From NCBI RefSeq assembly GCF_902167145.1, contig NC_050101.1, positions 118,263,789-118,327,788 of the forward strand: 64,000 nucleotides of DNA, read 5' to 3'. This document shows, piece by piece, positions 35,847 through 46,440 of this stretch. The DNA is from Zea mays. Lineage: Eukaryota; Streptophyta; Magnoliopsida; Poales; Poaceae. Both the position numbers and the translations under genes were made by a program. The stretch's first letter is position 1; each line of letters begins with the position of its first letter. The notes beneath the pieces are model-generated. The model worked only from the letters and a program-made list of their open reading frames with translations, was not told the origin of the DNA and searched no databases.

Positions 35847-36721
35847 CTGAGTTCAAGCCATCATTCAACAAATTACAAACTGAATATGTGAATAACAAAG
35901 GAGATGAGAGGAGAGAAGCAGGGGAGGAAACATACAGACCTTGGACCTTGGGGCTGTCGGTGAAGCAGGGCCTTGGGAGGAGGAGGAAACAAGAGAGAGA
36001 AGCAGGGCTGTCGGCGAAGAGAAGCAGGAGAGAAGCAAGACGAAGGAGGTGCAGGCATGCAGCCGCGTCTCCGGTGGAGGGAGTCCAGCCGCGACCGCAT
36101 CACCGGCGGGAGGAGCTGCAGCCATGCGCAAACCCTAAACCCTATTCCCCTCCCGCGCACACGCCCTTATCCCCTCCCGCTCGCGCCGCGCGGCACGCGC
36201 GCCTAGCTCGCCTCCATGCCGCCTAGGCATTTGGGCGCCGCGGAATCGCCTCAAGGCGCCGCCTAGGCGCCCAGATCGACTAGGGGCCCGCCTACCCCCC
36301 TAGTCCAGGTGGGAGGGCATGGCCTAGCGACTAGGCGCACCTAGGCGCGTCGTAGGCGGCGATTTTCAAAACCCTGGGAAGCACAAACGTGAACTTTCCG
36401 ATGAATGGCCACGAGTACAACTTGGGATACTACTTTGATGATGGCATATTGATATACCCTCGAAGGTCGGTGTTCGTGAGGACCATATCGCTCCCACAAG
36501 ACTCCAAAGTAGTGGATGTTCATTGCATGTCAGGAGGGAGTATGGAAGGATATGGAGAGAGCATTCGGGGTGCTTAAGGCTAGATTTCATATTCTTGCAA
36601 TCTAGATCATTCTTTGTCCCAACAAGTACTTAGTGTGATCATGCATGCATATATCATTCTATACAATATGATCGTTAAGGATTAGTGTGGAGGATCATAT
36701 GATGTAGACAACTACAAGATA

Positions 36722-36913
36722 GGTGCCGTTTGGTTCACATATTTGTAACGTAATGGGTAACGGATAACGTTAAATTATGTTTGTTTTAGTCCAACCGTAA
36801 TCAAATACCACACTAAAATTTAATACCAGCTATTCAAATTTGTTATCGACAGTAATCGAGCCGAAACCATTACCATTACCATTTGCGTTACATTTTTTGA
36901 ACCAAACGGCACC
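36722..36913. mobile_element. MITE (192 bp) inside the PIF relic
   Basis: GGTGCCGTTTGGTTC and GAACCAAACGGCACC are perfect terminal inverted repeats, flanked by ATA on both sides (36719-36721, 36914-36916). Internal palindromic pieces (GTAACG...CGTTAC) make it fold. Transposase codons continue on either side of it. Confidence 0.88.
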
Positions 36914-37045
36914 ATAGTTGTTTCGTCTCTTGCAGCACCAACTGTGACCCCCAAAGCACTGACGTCATTTGCAGCTATCCTTCAGCGAGAGGCAACACTC
37001 TATACAAGCTCGTTGTATGATGAACTCCAAAATGATGTAATGGTT

Positions 37046-37289
37046 ATTATTATGATTTATGTAATTTTAATTTTAGTCGAGTAATGTTAGTTTCATTTTT
37101 TATGTGTTGCGTATTTTTTATTTTAATTGGGCCTATGTATTGTGCATTTTTCTTTATGTAATGTAATGTTTTATTTTTATGGGATAAATAATTTTTATTT
37201 GCTTTTAAAGTGTTCGTTTTTTTTCTTGTACGATTTCATTTACAACAAAAATAGGCGCTAAGAGCTAAAGGGAATATAGGAGTCATCAT
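37046..37289. other. AT-rich spacer
   Basis: Downstream of the transposase relic and upstream of the copia fragment. Nothing supportable was seen. Confidence 0.5.
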
Positions 37290-38332
37290 TTAAATGGATG
37301 TTGAGCATCGTTTGTGCCACTGGACACCTAGGGTCTATTTCTCCACCACCGCCAACATGCCATCGACATCCTGGAGCGGGCTGGCATGTCCGACTGCAAG
37401 CCCTGTTCCGCACCTGTTCACACTCAAGCGAAGCTCTCTGAGGACGACGGACCCCGATCACCGACGCGACGTCCTACCGGAGCCTCACCAGCGTGCTCCG
37501 GTACCTCACCTTCTCTAGGCCCGACATCACCTACGCCGTCCAGCAGGTGTGTCTACATATGCACACCCCGTGGGAGCCCCACCTCACCGCCTTCTAGCGG
37601 ATCATGCGCTACCTCCGCTGCTACCTCGACTACGGACTCCTACTCCGACCATCTCCGACGTCAGAGTTCATCGTTTACACCGACGCTGACTGGGCTGGCT
37701 GCCCCGACACGCACCGATCCACATCTGGTTATGTCGTGTTCCTGGACGCCAACCTCGTCTCCTGGGGCCCTAAGCGGCAGCTCATCGTCTCCTGCTCCAG
37801 CGTAGAGACCGAGTACCGCGCTGTGGCCAACGGCGTGGCAGAGGCCTGCTAGCTGCGCTAGCTCCTCCACGAGCTCCATGTCCCCCTTTAGCGTGCCACC
37901 CTCGTCTACTACGATAACATCAGCACAGTCTACCTCTCCACCAATCTCGTGCAGCATCAGCGCACGAAGCACGTGGAGATCGACATACACTTCGTCCGCG
38001 AGCGTGTCGCTGCCGGTGACGTTCGTGTTCTCAGCATCCCCACCACGCTGCATTTCGCCGACATCTTCACCAAGGGGTTAGCATCGAGTGTATTTTTAGA
38101 CTTTCGATCCAGTTTCAATATCTGTACAAGATAGAGTTGCAACTGCAGGTGGTGTTAGAATCCCATTCAGGGTTTAGGGTTCTCCCTTTGTAATTACTCT
38201 CTCACTCATGTGTAATGGGTCGGGCCCAGTTAATTCAAATCTATTAATACAACACTCATCCCTAAGACAGGGTTAGGGTTTCCCACAGTTTGGTCCAAAG
38301 GAACCCAAGTATCCTCTAAACGCTCTTCTACA
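37290..38332 (+). pseudogene. Ty1/copia 3' fragment: end of RT, RNase H and probable LTR
   Basis: Translations in shifting frames give the end of copia reverse transcriptase (SRPDITYAVQQV) and RNase H (YTDADWAGCPDTHRSTSGY, SCSSVETEYRAVANGVAEA, KHVEIDIHFVRE, ADIFTKGL). Several stops and frameshifts are present. A purine-containing tract precedes TGTTAGAATCCC at 38153. A TG...CA unit of about 180 bp ending near 38332 may be the 3' LTR. The 5' end is truncated. Without the other LTR the boundaries are approximate. Confidence 0.85.
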
Positions 38333-38666
38333 ACCTGTAAATTTGGGGAAAAAAAGAAAGAAAAATATCACGACATAATCATGTTGCCATATTACTATTG
38401 GGTTCAAGATATGATCTCTTTTATTTATATAGTTGAAACATTTCTAACTTGTAGCACATGTTCATATACATAGAACACGGGTGGAAGATTTCAACACTAC
38501 AAAGAAACATAATCATTGATATCTAACGGCTCTTAACAATTGCTAAATCAGGAAAAGAAACCAAAAAGGGAATGAATGAGCCATGGTTTGTGACTAAGAT
38601 TGATTGATGCATTTTGAGTCATCCTCTCTTATTACAGAAACAAACATGATTAGGATACTCAAGTAC
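38333..38666. other. Gene-free stretch
   Basis: Lies between the copia fragment and the last recognisable CYP59-like exon. No further exon of that gene was found here. Confidence 0.5.
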
Positions 38667-41332
38667 CTCAAAATGTGGCTTTCCTGTATGAGAATTCTCG
38701 GGAATAAGTTCAGCAAGTCGAGGAGGATCATAAAAAAGATCATCCAAGCTATGTGTATCCTTATTTCTGCAAATAATTAAGTTGTATGAGGTCAGCAAAC
38801 AGGAATTAAAATGACAAAGGAAACTAAAGTGAAACATCCGTTTAATGGTGTATTTTTTTTCTCGAAAACGTAGGAGAAATGTGCCTCGTTATATTAAGAA
38901 CAACGGAAAAAGAGGCCTAAAAAGGCCAAATACAAATGTCTACTTACGGAGGCCAAAAACACAAATAACTAAAACAATCCATCAGACACACTCACACACA
39001 CACAATCACTCAAAAGATGCTAGACCTCAGGAAGGAGGGCAGCAAGGTAGGAAAGCCCCTTAGCCCCTGTCGCTTCCCAAAACAATCTCTCCTCCCCTGC
39101 TAGCCATATAGATAAGGCCAAACCTGGAGTCTAGCCCTCGAATACACATCTATTTCGAAGTTTCCAAATTGTCCAGGCTCAAAGGCAATTAAGGAGTTGA
39201 GGCCTTTTCTGGGCAAGCCAGCCATGACTCCTATGATTTGCTCCTACCAGTTCATGAAGGAAAACAGCTCTGGCTGAGGAGCCAGGCTTTCTAATCCAAA
39301 AGGTCTCAGAAGATGAAACCAAAACCCTCTTGTAAACACACAAGAGACAAGGAGATGGTTCAAGGTTTCTTCTTCCTGGTCACATAAGAGGCATATCGTC
39401 GGGTGATCCATCCCTCTCTTGGCAAGTCTGTCCACAGTCCAACATCTCCTGTGGGCAACCAACCAAAGGAAGAAACGACACTTTTAGGGGCCCAAGTTTC
39501 CCATACCAAAGGATAATAACCAAAAACTGTTGAGCCTGCAAAGAAACCTTCAATTGTTGTTTTGGCCGAGTATTTGCCATCTCTAGCTAAACTGAATATA
39601 TGATTATCCTCTACTTCAGGTTGTAACACCACTTCTGATAGCAAATCCCACAACTGCAAGTAGTCCACTATGGCTCCAACTGAAAGAGCCCCTCTGATGT
39701 CAGAGATCCATTTTCTGTTGGTTAAAGCCTCTGAAACAGTTATATTATTTGCAATTCTTTTGGTATAATTGCAAACAACCTAGGAGCCAGATCACTTACT
39801 CTTTGACCCAAGATCCACTTGTCTGTCTAGAACAGATCAACAGAGTGTGGGCTCCATTCTCCACTTCTGAAATCAAAACAGTGGAAAGAAAGCCTTTGCC
39901 TTTTTTGGAACTTGGATAGGAAGATTTGCCCAAGTACGTCCTGGATCAGATTTATGCAAGCAAAGTCATCTCATGCGAAGGGCTCAATACAATTCCTTTA
40001 AGCTAGATATTCCAAGACCTCCTAATTGTAGAGGCCGACACACTCTTCCCCAGGCTATCAAACAATGTTCTCCCTTGGCATCTTTGCGACCTCTCCACAG
40101 AAATCCCCTTCTGATCTTGTCAATAGCATCTAGAGCCCAAGAAGGAAGATCAATGGTCATTGCTAAGTAGACAATCATGCTTGTGAGCACATGTTGCATT
40201 GCACCATAACTTTTCTACCGCCTTTGTTACAAGGTCTGCTTTCCAGCTTGGTAGGCGATCAACAATCCTATCTATGATAGGCTGAAGCTGTTCTTTAGTT
40301 AATTTGCGTAGGGAGAGAGGAATTCCTAGATATCTGCAAGGGAAATCAGATCTCTCAAGGTAACAAGTTATGAACCACCATCGGATCATCCTCGGAGCAC
40401 TGAATCGGGTAAACATTGGATTTCTGCTCATTATTATAATGGAGCCCTGAAGCTTTGCCAAATAATTCCAAGAGATTCATGTTTAATGGTGCAACTAAGG
40501 CATTAATCAACACTCCACCTTATGTCCTTGAATGGTCTTCCTTTATCATCAACATAAGCTTCATTTATTTTTGTCAGCATATCAAAACCTTTGGCAACCA
40601 TCCCAAACACCTATGGTCAACAGAACAAACACAGGAATTGTTCAAATAAAGGAATTCTGTTCATATGAACAAAAAAAATCAGTTAACAAAATCTAAGTGC
40701 TGCTCACAGTGTGTTTATCAAGGTAATCCATGTCATCCCGCAAGGTAATGTAGAACTAAAAACATTAAAAGCACATAAATTGAAGGCCAAAACAAGCAAC
40801 GAAGTACTGAAAAATGGTGAAAAATGGAGCATCCAATATTATCAATTAAGGCACCGGGGCAGCTTTGCACCTGCGAGGCATTGCAGTTTTCACCAGCACT
40901 GGCCATAGCAACAGTTCCAGTTTTAGAATGCCTCAACTCTGGTCGGATCTCATCATCAAAAAATCGAGCTTGATCACCATAGAGAAATCTGAGGAAATAA
41001 GATATAGTTTTCAGGCATACATTGAAGAGTATGTAATAATAAGATACCTCAATAACAATGACTGTATACATATGGGGGGAAAAGCAAACATCGAAGAAAG
41101 GTTCTATCAAAACTATACTTGTATTGTATCCATTGAAGACACTACTTATATCTAGATGCAGGATACCACATTATATGGTTCAGAGATGAAACTTTGAAGA
41201 CATTTCGAAAGTTCAAATCAAAAGAACCACTTACTTGTATACGGAATCACCATCGGTGCCAGTTCCAGTTGGATTTGTGCCAAGAAATCCTTCTCCACCT
41301 TGTGGAACAGACACGCATTGTAGTACTTCATT
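38667..41332 (-). pseudogene. CYP59-type cyclophilin (peptidyl-prolyl isomerase) gene fragment, 5 exons
   Basis: CYP59 proteins combine a cyclophilin domain with an RNA-recognition motif and work in nuclear RNA processing. Exons with proper GT-AG borders: 41332-41235 (MKYYNACLFHKVEKDF), 40986-40871 (FLYGDQARFFDDEI, HSKTGTVAMASAGEN), 40755-40708 (FYITLRDDMDYLDKHT), 40610-40519 ([20 protein letters not shown]), 38766-38667 (SLDDLFYDPPRLAELIPENS). The order and splice phases fit one cyclophilin. Lesions: a small deletion near 41273 shifts the frame in the first exon, and a glycine codon is missing before KHT. The first exon of the family and everything after the last exon, including the RRM, are absent. 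A LINE sits in the last intron. Confidence 0.85.
38851..40480 (-). mobile_element. 5'-truncated LINE in the CYP59-like intron
   Basis: GTTTAATGGTG flanks it (38840-38850 and 40481-40491), and a poly-T run at the left marks the poly-A end. Minus-strand frames carry RT C-terminal text (GFLWRGRKDAKGEHCLIAWG) and the zf-RVT finger CLLCDQEEETLNHLLVSC, broken by frameshifts. At 1630 bp its length is almost the same as that of the LINE at 31997-33620. Confidence 0.9.
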
Positions 41333-41947
41333 CTGGTCGGTCAAAGAAGAAAACCAAAGAATAAGTACACTAATTATCTGAAATGGTAATCTCAAATTCA
41401 TGAGATGGTATTTTCCATGATTTAGTGATAAAGAGCAGCCAGTGGTGAAAATTCTTCACGCACTTCACCAATGGAGAAAAATTCAAGATTCTGTGGAAGA
41501 AATTGAGTGCAGGGACCACAGTAGAAGCTAATTCAGTTCCCATAATGTCATAAAAATCGATAGCAAGAAACCCAAGAAACAGAATAGAAGCCTTTGATAG
41601 CGCCTAAGATAATCACTGTGGCTTTATCATCACTACAAAGGTCAGTAGTAAGCCCGTGACGCAATGATTTCAAAATTTCTGGTAGCATACCTACGAGCCT
41701 AGAAATCAGAAAAGCAACTAAATACATTTGGAATTAGGAATTCCACGGAACTAGATCTAAAAACTCGAGAGAGACCTAGATCTAAAAATGTCTGAAAGCG
41801 TCAAAATACAGACCTGACTCCAGATCCTGCATATTAAAACAAAATGTCTGAAAGCATCAAGGAACAAGCGCTCAACAATAAAAAACAAACAATGTAATCA
41901 TGCTTTTATCTCTGAACCGAGCAATGTCTGAAATTAAAGGCAAGGAA
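41333..41947. other. Space between the CYP59-like fragment and the PPR gene
   Basis: No missing first CYP59 exon was recognised here. Part is probably the 3' UTR of the PPR gene. Confidence 0.5.
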
Positions 41948-43999
41948 TCAGGTGGCAATGGGTGGCTCTTGGCCTCTTATTTCATCCTGAATATTTCGTA
42001 AACCAGTAAATACAATGCTAAGAATTGATTTATAGCAGACACATGAAGCATGAGAAATATAACCTTCTGCCTTTGAATGAAGGTAAATATTCCCCAGTGC
42101 AGCATATATATCTTCTGAGTGAACATGCGAAACATCTGCCACCAAAAACTCATGACATTTCCCATCAACTTCGATAGAACTACATCCAGGATTCTTCTTT
42201 ACTCTTCTATCTCTCATCACTGTTCTCAGCATCTTTACCTGGCCCCATTTACTTTTACTTGCATATATTTGACTCATAAGTACATAGATTCCACTGTCTG
42301 AAGGATCCAGCCCTGCTAGCTTATCCGCTGCACATTTGCCAATCTCTACATTACCATGCATTCTGCAAGCATTTAAAAGAGCACCCCAACCAGCCTCGTC
42401 AGCTCCTACTGGCATACTCCTTGCAACTTCAAACGCCTCTTGAAGAAGCCCAACTTTACCCAAAAGGTCAATCATGCATGCATAATGTTCGGCCCTGGGT
42501 TCAATCCCATAAACTATCTTCATCTCTTTGAAATGGCACCGTCCTTCTGATACTAAACCACCATGACTGCACGCAGAAAGTACCCCAATATATGTGGCCT
42601 CATCAGGCAAAATACCGTTTCCTTTGAATTCTTGAAAGAGATGAAGGGCTTCTTCAGGCTGACCATGCAAACCATGTGCCATGATCATTGTGTTCCAACT
42701 TACTACATTCTTGTCCTCCATATTGCTAAATAACCTTGATGCTGCACCGACATCTCCACATTTTGCAAACATATCAATGAATGCATTGCTTAGATTCGGT
42801 GTAAGCTCAACCTTATGACTGACAATGTAAGTGTCATATAACCATGTACCAACATCCAAAGAACACAGCTGAGCGCATGCTGACAGAACACTCACAAGTG
42901 TAGCATCAATCGGCTCCACACCTGCTGCAATCATGTCATTGAATATCCTAATGGCTTCATCTGGCATATTTGCATGTGAATAAGCTGCGACCATGCAACT
43001 CCAAGAAACCACATTCCTATTAGGAATTTCCTTGAAAAGCTTCGCTGCATTCTCCAAATCACCACACTTGGCATAAGCACTGACCATGCTCGTCCAAGAG
43101 TATACATCCTTGATGGGCATCCCATCAAAAACTTCCTTCGCTGCGGCCACACACCCACACTTTCCAAACATATCGACGAGCGCATTCTCCAAGTTAACGC
43201 TCATGCGTCCACCACTCTCCACGATACACTGATGCACTGTCCTCCCCAACCCAAGTAGCCCCATTTGCCCAGCTGCCGAGGCTGCTGCGACCAGAGTAAC
43301 CTCGTTCGGCCACACACTCTCAGCAACCACCATCCGGCAGAATACTCGCCAGGCCTCATCGGGCAAGCCACCTCGCGCGTATCCGTCAATCAGCGTTGTC
43401 CACGAGACCACGTCCCTGTCAGCCATTTCGTCGAACAGCTTCCGCGCGTCGGGTAATAACATGCTGCTAGTGTACATGTGCACCAGCGCGTTCCCCGCGA
43501 GCACGCTCTGCCCAATAAATCCTCGCTTGAAGGCAACGCAATGGATGGCCTCCGTAGGGGAGGAGGAAGTGGCGGCGGCTTTAACTGCGAAGACGATGGT
43601 GCGCGCGTCGACGGCGAGGCGATCGCGGAGCACTCGGCGGAAGAGGGTGAGTGCGTGGGTTGGCTTTCCGGCGCGGAGGAAGCCGCGCATCATGGTGGCG
43701 AGCATGTATGCATTGGGCCCCTCTGTGCATTGAGCGAGGACGGCGGCAGCGTGGGCGAGGCGCGGCGGGTCGGAAAGCGCGCAGAAGGCAAGAAGGCGGG
43801 AGGCTGGGAAGCGGTTGGAGGCGAGGCCGGAGACGGTGAGCAGTGCCTGGAGCTGAAGGAGGCGGCGGAAGGAGGCGCATGACTCGAGGACGGATAGCAG
43901 AGGGTGGGTCACCACAAGGTTGCAGTTCGTGTTCCACGCCGGACGCGGGGAGGGAGGAGCCAATGTCGGTGGCGACGGCATCGTCGGTGGCGACGGCAT
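41948..43999 (-). CDS. PLS-class PPR protein with E/E+ C-terminus, intronless
   Basis: Pentatricopeptide repeat proteins bind organelle RNA and direct editing or processing. The single frame of 683 residues contains about a dozen P, L and S repeats from residue 95 on, for example ALVHMYTSSMLLPDARKLFD, DVVSWTTLIDGYARGG and NAFIDMFAKCGDVGAASRLF. They are followed by an E-type region (ACMIDLLGKVGLLQEAFEVA, then PGCSSIEVDGKCHEFLVADV). There is no DYW deaminase domain. The N-terminus holds a short DNA repeat giving MPSPPTMPSPPT, so translation may start at either Met. The first 40 residues are Pro/Ser-rich and basic-poor; a transit peptide is likely for the family but not obvious. The frame is intact. 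A truncated retroelement LTR begins 126 bp upstream of the ATG. Confidence 0.93.
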   Translation of the reverse strand: MPSPPTMPSPPTLAPPSPRPAWNTNCNLVVTHPLLSVLESCASFRRLLQLQALLTVSGLASNRFPASRLLAFCALSDPPRLAHAAAVLAQCTEGPNAYMLATMMRGFLRAGKPTHALTLFRRVLRDRLAVDARTIVFAVKAAATSSSPTEAIHCVAFKRGFIGQSVLAGNALVHMYTSSMLLPDARKLFDEMADRDVVSWTTLIDGYARGGLPDEAWRVFCRMVVAESVWPNEVTLVAAASAAGQMGLLGLGRTVHQCIVESGGRMSVNLENALVDMFGKCGCVAAAKEVFDGMPIKDVYSWTSMVSAYAKCGDLENAAKLFKEIPNRNVVSWSCMVAAYSHANMPDEAIRIFNDMIAAGVEPIDATLVSVLSACAQLCSLDVGTWLYDTYIVSHKVELTPNLSNAFIDMFAKCGDVGAASRLFSNMEDKNVVSWNTMIMAHGLHGQPEEALHLFQEFKGNGILPDEATYIGVLSACSHGGLVSEGRCHFKEMKIVYGIEPRAEHYACMIDLLGKVGLLQEAFEVARSMPVGADEAGWGALLNACRMHGNVEIGKCAADKLAGLDPSDSGIYVLMSQIYASKSKWGQVKMLRTVMRDRRVKKNPGCSSIEVDGKCHEFLVADVSHVHSEDIYAALGNIYLHSKAEGYISHASCVCYKSILSIVFTGLRNIQDEIRGQEPPIAT

Positions 44000-44124
44000 C
44001 GTCGGTGGAACGCCCGCCCACGCGAGACGATTTGAAGAGGCTTTGCCGTTGACCTTGAGTAGTGGATGCGCGGGGCGTTTATCGCGTCCGTGACGGCACG
44101 GGGCGAGGGCATTGATCGCGGGGC
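44000..44124 (-). promoter_or_regulatory. Remaining PPR leader / proximal promoter
   Basis: GC-rich sequence between the PPR start codon and the broken edge of the retrotransposon LTR at 44125. Any promoter elements further upstream have been replaced by the retroelement complex. Confidence 0.45.
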
Positions 44125-44355
44125 TAATAAAATAGAAATGATTCCATGATGATGCTTATATTATATCTCATGCTTTATATGAGTCTTTCGTTATTACCTA
44201 TTATATTTACGAAGGTATGTCTCTTATGACCTTCGTCCGAAACTCATTATTTCCCGAAGGGACATAATGCTTCGAAGGACGAAGGACTTTAACACTTAAC
44301 ACTTTTCATGTTGCCTTGTTCTTAACTCTTAGCATTTGAGAACAAGTCACCAACA
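44125..44355 (+). repeat. 5'-truncated LTR (last 231 bp)
   Basis: Matches 62504-62734 base for base as far as I can see, ending CACCAACA before the PBS. The first 439 bp of the LTR, including its TATA box, are missing. The break abuts the PPR gene upstream region. Confidence 0.93.
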
Positions 44356-44373
44356 TTGGCGCCCACCTCCGGT
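44356..44373 (+). other. Primer-binding site of gag unit 1
   Basis: TTGGCGCCCACCTCCGGT directly follows the LTR. The same 18 bases occur at 50936 and 55828. Confidence 0.8.
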
Positions 44374-44429
44374 GAACTCACTTCCACTTCTTGAGTTTTT
44401 CGGCACCTTCGGCAAGCATCAGCTTCGTC

Positions 44430-45947
44430 ATGCCGCCGAAGAAGGCTCCAGCACCAGGGGCTGGCACGCTGCAGCCGCTGGACCCCAATCAAGATGTCCT
44501 TTCTCTCAGAGAGGCACGAAGCCAGAAGAGGAAGGCTACCAGTCCAACACATCCGGAGGATGATCTAGATCAGGAAATTCAGAATCTGGAAATCCTTCAG
44601 CAACAGGTTCAACGCAGGAAGGAGAAGATGGCCAGGCTAGCTGAACTGCAGAGGCAGATAGATGAAGCCTCTGAAGAAGTTCGTCATCTTGCTCAGGATG
44701 AGCAACTCCGAAGGCCTCAGCATCAAGACCTTCATCAGGAGGGCTTTCACAACGAAGATGACTGGTATGACAATTTCCATCATGGGAATTTTGTTTTTGA
44801 TGATGCTTCTCCCTTGTCCGCTGAGTTGCAGGCTACGCCTTGGCCTCCGTCCTACAAGCCGCCTCAGCTCCCCGTATTTGATGGCCATTCTGATCCGAAG
44901 CAGTTTTTGATGAGCTACGAAGCAACAGTGTCTTCGTACGGTGGCAATGCTTCAGTCATGGCCAAATCTTTCGTTATGGCTGTCAGAAGTGTTGCTCAAA
45001 CCTGGTATTCCTCCCTTCGACCAGGAACGATCACTTCATGGCAGAAGCTGAAGGACTTGTTGTTAACCAGCTTTCAAGGATTTCAGACGAAGCCGGTCAC
45101 TGCTCAGGCTTTGTTCCAGTGCACTCAGGACCCCGAAGAATACCTTCAGGCATATGTCCGAAGGTTTTTGCGTTTGAGGGCACAGGCACCAACGGTGCCC
45201 AATGAAATTGTCATTGAGGCCATGATCAAGGGGCTTCGGCCAGGTCCGTCAGCTCAGTACTTCGCCAGGAAGCCTCCTCAAACGCTGGAGAAGCTGCTCC
45301 AGAAGATGGATGAATATATTCGAGCTGACAATGATTTTCGCCAAAGAAGGGAGGAGGCCTTCAGATTTTCTGAGATGACCAGAGGCTTCGGAGGAAGATT
45401 CTATCCGAGGCATGTCAGATCAATTCATAATTCCAATCAAAATGATGATAAAGGGAGCCAGCAGCAAAGGCCACAGTACTCCTCACAGGCTTCGGGGCAA
45501 CAGCAAAGCTCCTTCCGACCACCAGCTCCAAGAGGCAGAGGCGCCAGGGGCTTCGGAGGAAGATTTGGCGATCAACCAAGAAGAATCTTTTGCTTATTCT
45601 GTGGTGAGAACAAAGGCCATACTACCAGGATGTGCCATGTTACTATACAGAAGCAAAAGGAAATAGCTGAAGCAGCAGCACAACAAGCCCAGCCGAAGCA
45701 GGTCATGCATACAGCTTCGTATCATTCGCCCTACATCCCAGAATATGTGGGCAATCATCCTGTAGTCTCTGCTGCTTCGGCAAGTCAGCCTTCAGCTTCC
45801 TGGCAACAGCCTCCGCCTCCACCTCCGTTGCAACAAGGTCAGCAGCCAGAAGGGAGCCAATATGCTCCACATCAAAGGGACTTCAGAGAACAGTCCGAAG
45901 CTCGCACGGTCAACAGCACCGTGCCAGAATCAAAGCACATCTATTGA
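44430..45947 (+). CDS. Tat-lineage gag (copy 1), intact
   Basis: Gag polyprotein of 505 residues, taken from the ATG at 44430 because the homologous copy at 1656 also begins MPPKK. An earlier in-frame ATG at 44391 is possible. Residues 40-100 form a coiled coil. The central capsid-like region carries the retrotransposon gag text LPVFDGHSDPKQFLMSYEAT and LLTSFQGFQTKP, EEYLQAYVRRFLRLRAQ. A zinc-knuckle-like CLFCGENKGHTTRMC lies at 388-402, spaced CX2CX5HX4C, one residue longer than the canonical form. The Gln/Pro-rich tail ends ESKHIY and TGA follows. No protease or pol is fused or downstream in this unit. The protein is identical to that of copy 2 at 55902-57419. Confidence 0.93.
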   Translation: MPPKKAPAPGAGTLQPLDPNQDVLSLREARSQKRKATSPTHPEDDLDQEIQNLEILQQQVQRRKEKMARLAELQRQIDEASEEVRHLAQDEQLRRPQHQDLHQEGFHNEDDWYDNFHHGNFVFDDASPLSAELQATPWPPSYKPPQLPVFDGHSDPKQFLMSYEATVSSYGGNASVMAKSFVMAVRSVAQTWYSSLRPGTITSWQKLKDLLLTSFQGFQTKPVTAQALFQCTQDPEEYLQAYVRRFLRLRAQAPTVPNEIVIEAMIKGLRPGPSAQYFARKPPQTLEKLLQKMDEYIRADNDFRQRREEAFRFSEMTRGFGGRFYPRHVRSIHNSNQNDDKGSQQQRPQYSSQASGQQQSSFRPPAPRGRGARGFGGRFGDQPRRIFCLFCGENKGHTTRMCHVTIQKQKEIAEAAAQQAQPKQVMHTASYHSPYIPEYVGNHPVVSAASASQPSASWQQPPPPPPLQQGQQPEGSQYAPHQRDFREQSEARTVNSTVPESKHIY

Positions 45948-46260
45948 CAAATATCCTACCTTAATAGCAATCTTTTTCATTCAGTTTTATTCTCTGTAAT
46001 AAAGGACATTGTTTTCATGTAATTAGTTTCGTTGATTCCTACAAGAAAAATATGTTTTCTTCACAGGTTTGCGACAATAAAAAGGACCTTCGGACTATCG
46101 AAAGTCCTTTGAAGCAACGAAAAGTCGTTCTAAGAAACGCAGAGTAAGTCTGACGAAGTTACAAAAAGTCGTTCCGAAGGGAGCGCAGCGTAAGTTTTCT
46201 GCTCCAAAGTCGTTCCAAAAGGAATGCAGAGCATACAGCGAAAAGTCAACGCTGATACCG

Positions 46261-46440
46261 CCTAAGTAAAAGGCGAAGAAGCTCCAAAGACGTTCCTAAG
46301 GGAATGCAGAGCTTATACCGCCTAAGTAAAAGGCGAAGAAGCTCCAAAGACGTTCCTAAGGGAATGCAGAGCTTATACCGCCTAAGTAAGAGGCGAAGAA
46401 GCTCCAAAGACGTTCCTAAGGGAATGCAGAGCTTACAGCG
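46261..46440. repeat. 60-bp tandem repeats, 3 units (copy 1)
   Basis: Units start at 46261, 46321 and 46381 with CCTAAGTAAAAGGCGAAGAA and are nearly identical. A degenerate half unit precedes them (46201-46260). Similar text occurs near 55115-55165 in the tail of the pol unit. Confidence 0.95.

Larger units (their letters stand above)
31119..36376 (-). mobile_element. hAT transposon, 5.26 kb, 8-bp TSD, degenerate
   Basis: Ends CAAAGTTTTG and CAAAACCCTG form terminal inverted repeats. GGAAGCAC is duplicated exactly at both flanks (31111-31118, 36377-36384). Subterminal regions are full of TAGGCG/CGCCTA repeats, as hAT elements often are. It carries a broken transposase on the minus strand and a LINE insertion at 31997-33620. 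It lies inside the PIF transposase relic. Confidence 0.92.
29881..37045 (+). pseudogene. PIF/Harbinger transposase relic split by three insertions
   Basis: Pieces of one DDE_4/ALP1-type transposase lie in order: 29881-30475 (RSRQCWRYIDWNCEA, KCTAALRMLAYGS, then SIDCMHWKW after a frameshift near 30295), 30986-31118 (LWIWHDF and NVLNQSP), 36377-36721 (VNFPMNGHEYNLGYYFDDG, ERAFGVLKARF) and 36914-37045 (C-terminal LYDELQNDV). Gaps between pieces are exactly filled by a MITE, a hAT element and a second MITE. There are also several stops and frameshifts, so it is inactive. Harbinger elements normally carry a second Myb-like gene, which I did not find. Confidence 0.88.

Noticed and set aside
41948..43999. 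DYW deaminase domain at the PPR C-terminus
   Set aside because: After the E/E+-like text no HxE or CxxC deaminase motif and no terminal DYW follow.
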